From: RGIG3009 sp964390295
GTDB lineage: Bacteria > Bacillota > Clostridia > Oscillospirales > Acutalibacteraceae
Direction: 5' to 3'
Assembly (NCBI GenBank): GCA_964390295.1
Contig: CAYMHR010000027.1
Coordinates: forward strand, 1 to 18,529
DNA length: 18,529 bases
The position numbers were made by a program, and so were the translations under genes. The notes under the pieces were generated by a model that saw only the letters and a program-made list of their open reading frames with translations, was not told the DNA's origin and searched no databases. The stretch's first letter is position 1; each line of letters begins with the position of its first letter. Below are positions 16,232-18,529 of this stretch, piece by piece.

Positions 16232-18529
16232 TTATTCGATGGGGGTAGCTTCTGCAATGGCCTCAGCTTCCGAAGAATCTGCGGCTTCTTCCGCACTTTC
16301 TTCAGCGCTGTCTTTTGCAGCACTTTCCTCCAGCATGCTGCGCAGAGCGGCCACGTAAGGGTCGTCGCTGGAAGCATGCGTGTTGATGACGTCGACGTCG
16401 TTGTACATCTGCATACCGGTTCCGGCGGGAATCAGCTTGCCGATAATCACGTTTTCCTTCAAGCCCAGCAACGGATCGACCTTACCTTTAATAGCGGCAT
16501 CGGTCAATACGCGCGTGGTTTCCTGGAAGGAAGCGGCGGACAGGAAGGAGTCGGTTGCCAAGGAAGCTTTGGTGATACCCAACAGAACGGGAGAGCAGGT
16601 AGCCTCCTTCAAGTGAATGTCACCGGCCTCAATGCGAGCACGTACACGTGCGTTTTCGGCATCGAACTGACTGCGATCGATCATGGCACCGGCCAGCAGA
16701 TAGGTATCGCCGGCATCGTCCACCTTTACCTTGCGCATCATCTGGCGAACAATGACTTCAACGTGCTTGTCGTTGATGTCAACACCCTGCATACGATAAG
16801 TGCGCTGTACTTCCTGAATTAGGTAGTTTTGAACGGCTTCCTTGCCACTGACAGCCAAAATATCGTGGGGATTGATGGAACCTTCGGTGAGACGATCGCC
16901 CTTCTTTACCACGTCGCCCTCTTGCACGCGAATGCGAGAGCCGAACGAGATGGGATAGCTACGCTCATCGGGATTTTCGGCATCGGTGGAGGTGACGTAG
17001 ATCACGCGCTTTTTCTTTTCCTCGCCCAAACGGACAACACCGTCGATTTCGGAAATAATTGCGAGCGATTTCGGCTTGCGACCTTCGAACAGTTCTTCAA
17101 CGCGGGGAAGACCCTGCGTGATGTCTTCTGCCGAAGCAACACCGCCGGTGTGGAAGGTACGCATGGTAAGCTGTGTGCCGGGTTCACCGATGGATTGAGC
17201 GGCGATGATACCGACTGCTTCACCAATCGTGACCGGGTCCACCGTTGCCAGGTTGGAGCCGTAGCACTTCGCACAAACGCCATGTGCTGCCTGACAGGTC
17301 AACACGGAGCGAATCTTAATGCGTTCCACGCCGTATTCTTTAACCAGCTTGTTGGCTTCCGCTTCGGTCAACATCGTGTGACGGTCAATGATTACCTCAC
17401 CGGTGGTGGGGTCCACAAAATCTTCGGCCAAGTACCGACCGACCAAACGCTCGGTCAGCGGCTCGATCATTTCCTTGCCGTCCTTAATGTCGTACACTTC
17501 GATTCCTTCGTGGGTGCCGCAGTCGTCCTCGCGGATGATGACGTCTTGCGAAACGTCGACCAAACGACGGGTCAGATAACCGGAGTCGGCGGTACGCAGA
17601 GCGGTATCCGCCAAGCCCTTACGAGCACCACGAGAGGAGATGAAGTATTCCAAGATGTTCAGGCCTTCACGGTAGTTAGCGCGAATCGGAACCTCGATGG
17701 TACGGCCGGAGGTGTTGGCGATCAAACCACGCATACCGGCCAACTGACGAATCTGTGCGATGGAGCCACGAGCACCGGAATCGGACATCATGTAGATGGG
17801 GTTGAACGGGTCCATGTTGTTGTTCAACGCCTTGGTGACCTTATCGGTGGTATCGTTCCACGTGCGGATCACCGTCTGATACCGTTCTTCATCGGATAAC
17901 AAGCCCTGATTGTACAGGGAGGTGATTTGATCGACGGTCGCTTCCGCTTCGGCAATGAGCTGTTTCTTTTCCGGCGGAATCGAGGCATCGACCACGGCGA
18001 CGGTCAAAGCACCGCAGGTGGAGTACTTATAGCCCTGAGCCTTAATGGCATCCAGCACCTCGGAGGTGCGCGCCGGGCCGTGTACTTTAATGCACTTATC
18101 GATGATTTGCGACAGCTGCTTCTTGCCCACCTTGTAGTTGATCTCGTACAGGAATTGATCCTCGTCGGTGTTGCGTTCCACCAAACCGAGATCCTGCGGA
18201 ATGGGCTGGTTAAAGATGATACGGCCGATGGTGGTTTCTACCAGGCGAGACTGCTTCTTTCCGTTGATTTCCATGGTACGACGGACACGGATTTTTGCAT
18301 GAAGCCCGATCACGTGATCGGAATACGCCATCATAGCCTCGTTTTCATCGCGGAACACCTTGCCCTCGCCCAGCTCACCGGGCTTTTCGATGGTAAGGTA
18401 GTAGGAGCCGAGCACCATATCCTGCGTCGGCACGGTGACGGGTCGTCCGTCGGAGGGCTTCAACAGGTTGCCGGCTGCCAACATTAAGAAACGGGCTTCC
18501 GCCTGCGCTTCGGCCGACAACGGCACGTG
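16232..18529 (-). CDS. rpoC: RNA polymerase beta' subunit, C-terminal part (5' end outside window)
   Basis: The reading frame is open to the window edge, so about the last 765 residues of beta' are present and the start lies beyond 18529. It begins in the PLSAEAQAEARFLM region. It includes the bridge helix (about 17770-17690), the second zinc site (cysteines near 17520 and 17296-17264), the EAVGIIAAQSIGEPGTQLTMRTFHTGG block leading into the trigger loop, and the GKLIPAGTGM element near the end. The last roughly 35 residues form an Ala/Glu/Ser-rich acidic tail. No large insertion is seen in this part, as expected for Firmicutes. Confidence 0.97.
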   Translation of the reverse strand, partial: HVPLSAEAQAEARFLMLAAGNLLKPSDGRPVTVPTQDMVLGSYYLTIEKPGELGEGKVFRDENEAMMAYSDHVIGLHAKIRVRRTMEINGKKQSRLVETTIGRIIFNQPIPQDLGLVERNTDEDQFLYEINYKVGKKQLSQIIDKCIKVHGPARTSEVLDAIKAQGYKYSTCGALTVAVVDASIPPEKKQLIAEAEATVDQITSLYNQGLLSDEERYQTVIRTWNDTTDKVTKALNNNMDPFNPIYMMSDSGARGSIAQIRQLAGMRGLIANTSGRTIEVPIRANYREGLNILEYFISSRGARKGLADTALRTADSGYLTRRLVDVSQDVIIREDDCGTHEGIEVYDIKDGKEMIEPLTERLVGRYLAEDFVDPTTGEVIIDRHTMLTEAEANKLVKEYGVERIKIRSVLTCQAAHGVCAKCYGSNLATVDPVTIGEAVGIIAAQSIGEPGTQLTMRTFHTGGVASAEDITQGLPRVEELFEGRKPKSLAIISEIDGVVRLGEEKKKRVIYVTSTDAENPDERSYPISFGSRIRVQEGDVVKKGDRLTEGSINPHDILAVSGKEAVQNYLIQEVQRTYRMQGVDINDKHVEVIVRQMMRKVKVDDAGDTYLLAGAMIDRSQFDAENARVRARIEAGDIHLKEATCSPVLLGITKASLATDSFLSAASFQETTRVLTDAAIKGKVDPLLGLKENVIIGKLIPAGTGMQMYNDVDVINTHASSDDPYVAALRSMLEESAAKDSAEESAEEAADSSEAEAIAEATPIE

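Noticed and set aside
16829..17899. 356-codon plus-strand frame opposite rpoC
   Set aside because: rpoC is unmistakable on the minus strand and the plus frame matches no family. It is a shadow.

Overview
The window looks like chromosome from an anaerobic Gram-positive Clostridia-type bacterium (inference). Three tRNA-sensing T-box leaders, strong sigma-A promoters, AAGGAGG ribosome sites, a ferredoxin-linked 2-oxoacid oxidoreductase and a Firmicutes-style rpoC all fit that. The family or species cannot be named from the sequence. No tRNA, rRNA, CRISPR array, insertion sequence or prophage was seen.

Left part (1-9771): two cassettes follow one another. Each has a consensus promoter, a T-box leader with its attenuator, and a large AMP-forming acyl-CoA synthetase fused behind an XRE helix-turn-helix and a cupin domain. 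Aligning the stem I geometry of the leaders places AUC (Ile) in the specifier position of the first and GUA (Val) in that of the second. The second cassette continues as an operon: a MinD/ParA-like ATPase, a two-cluster ferredoxin subunit, three subunits of a VOR/KOR-type 2-oxoacid:ferredoxin oxidoreductase, and a branched-chain aminotransferase (ilvE). It ends at a strong terminator.

Middle part (9771-14075): a third promoter and T-box, with CUG (Leu) in the specifier position, precede a LeuA-like protein and an acyl-CoA ligase. The LeuA-like protein has lost the isopropylmalate synthase catalytic motifs but kept the LeuA C-terminal domain. The ligase carries an N-terminal sugar-isomerase-like TIM barrel.

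Right part (14100-18529): a CPA2-type cation:proton antiporter on the plus strand, then apt and the 3' part of rpoC on the minus strand. These look like ordinary housekeeping genes.

How the genes fit together (inference): the three ligases would activate 2-methylbutyrate, isobutyrate and isovalerate. The oxidoreductase would reductively carboxylate the acyl-CoAs to the branched 2-oxoacids, and IlvE would aminate these to Ile, Val and Leu. Each ligase would be switched on by shortage of the matching charged tRNA. This is a tRNA-gated route for making branched-chain amino acids from scavenged branched short-chain acids. The reactions are known from rumen and other anaerobes. The one-ligase-per-amino-acid T-box control, the fused sensor-like domains and the LeuA pseudoenzyme are the parts that look new.
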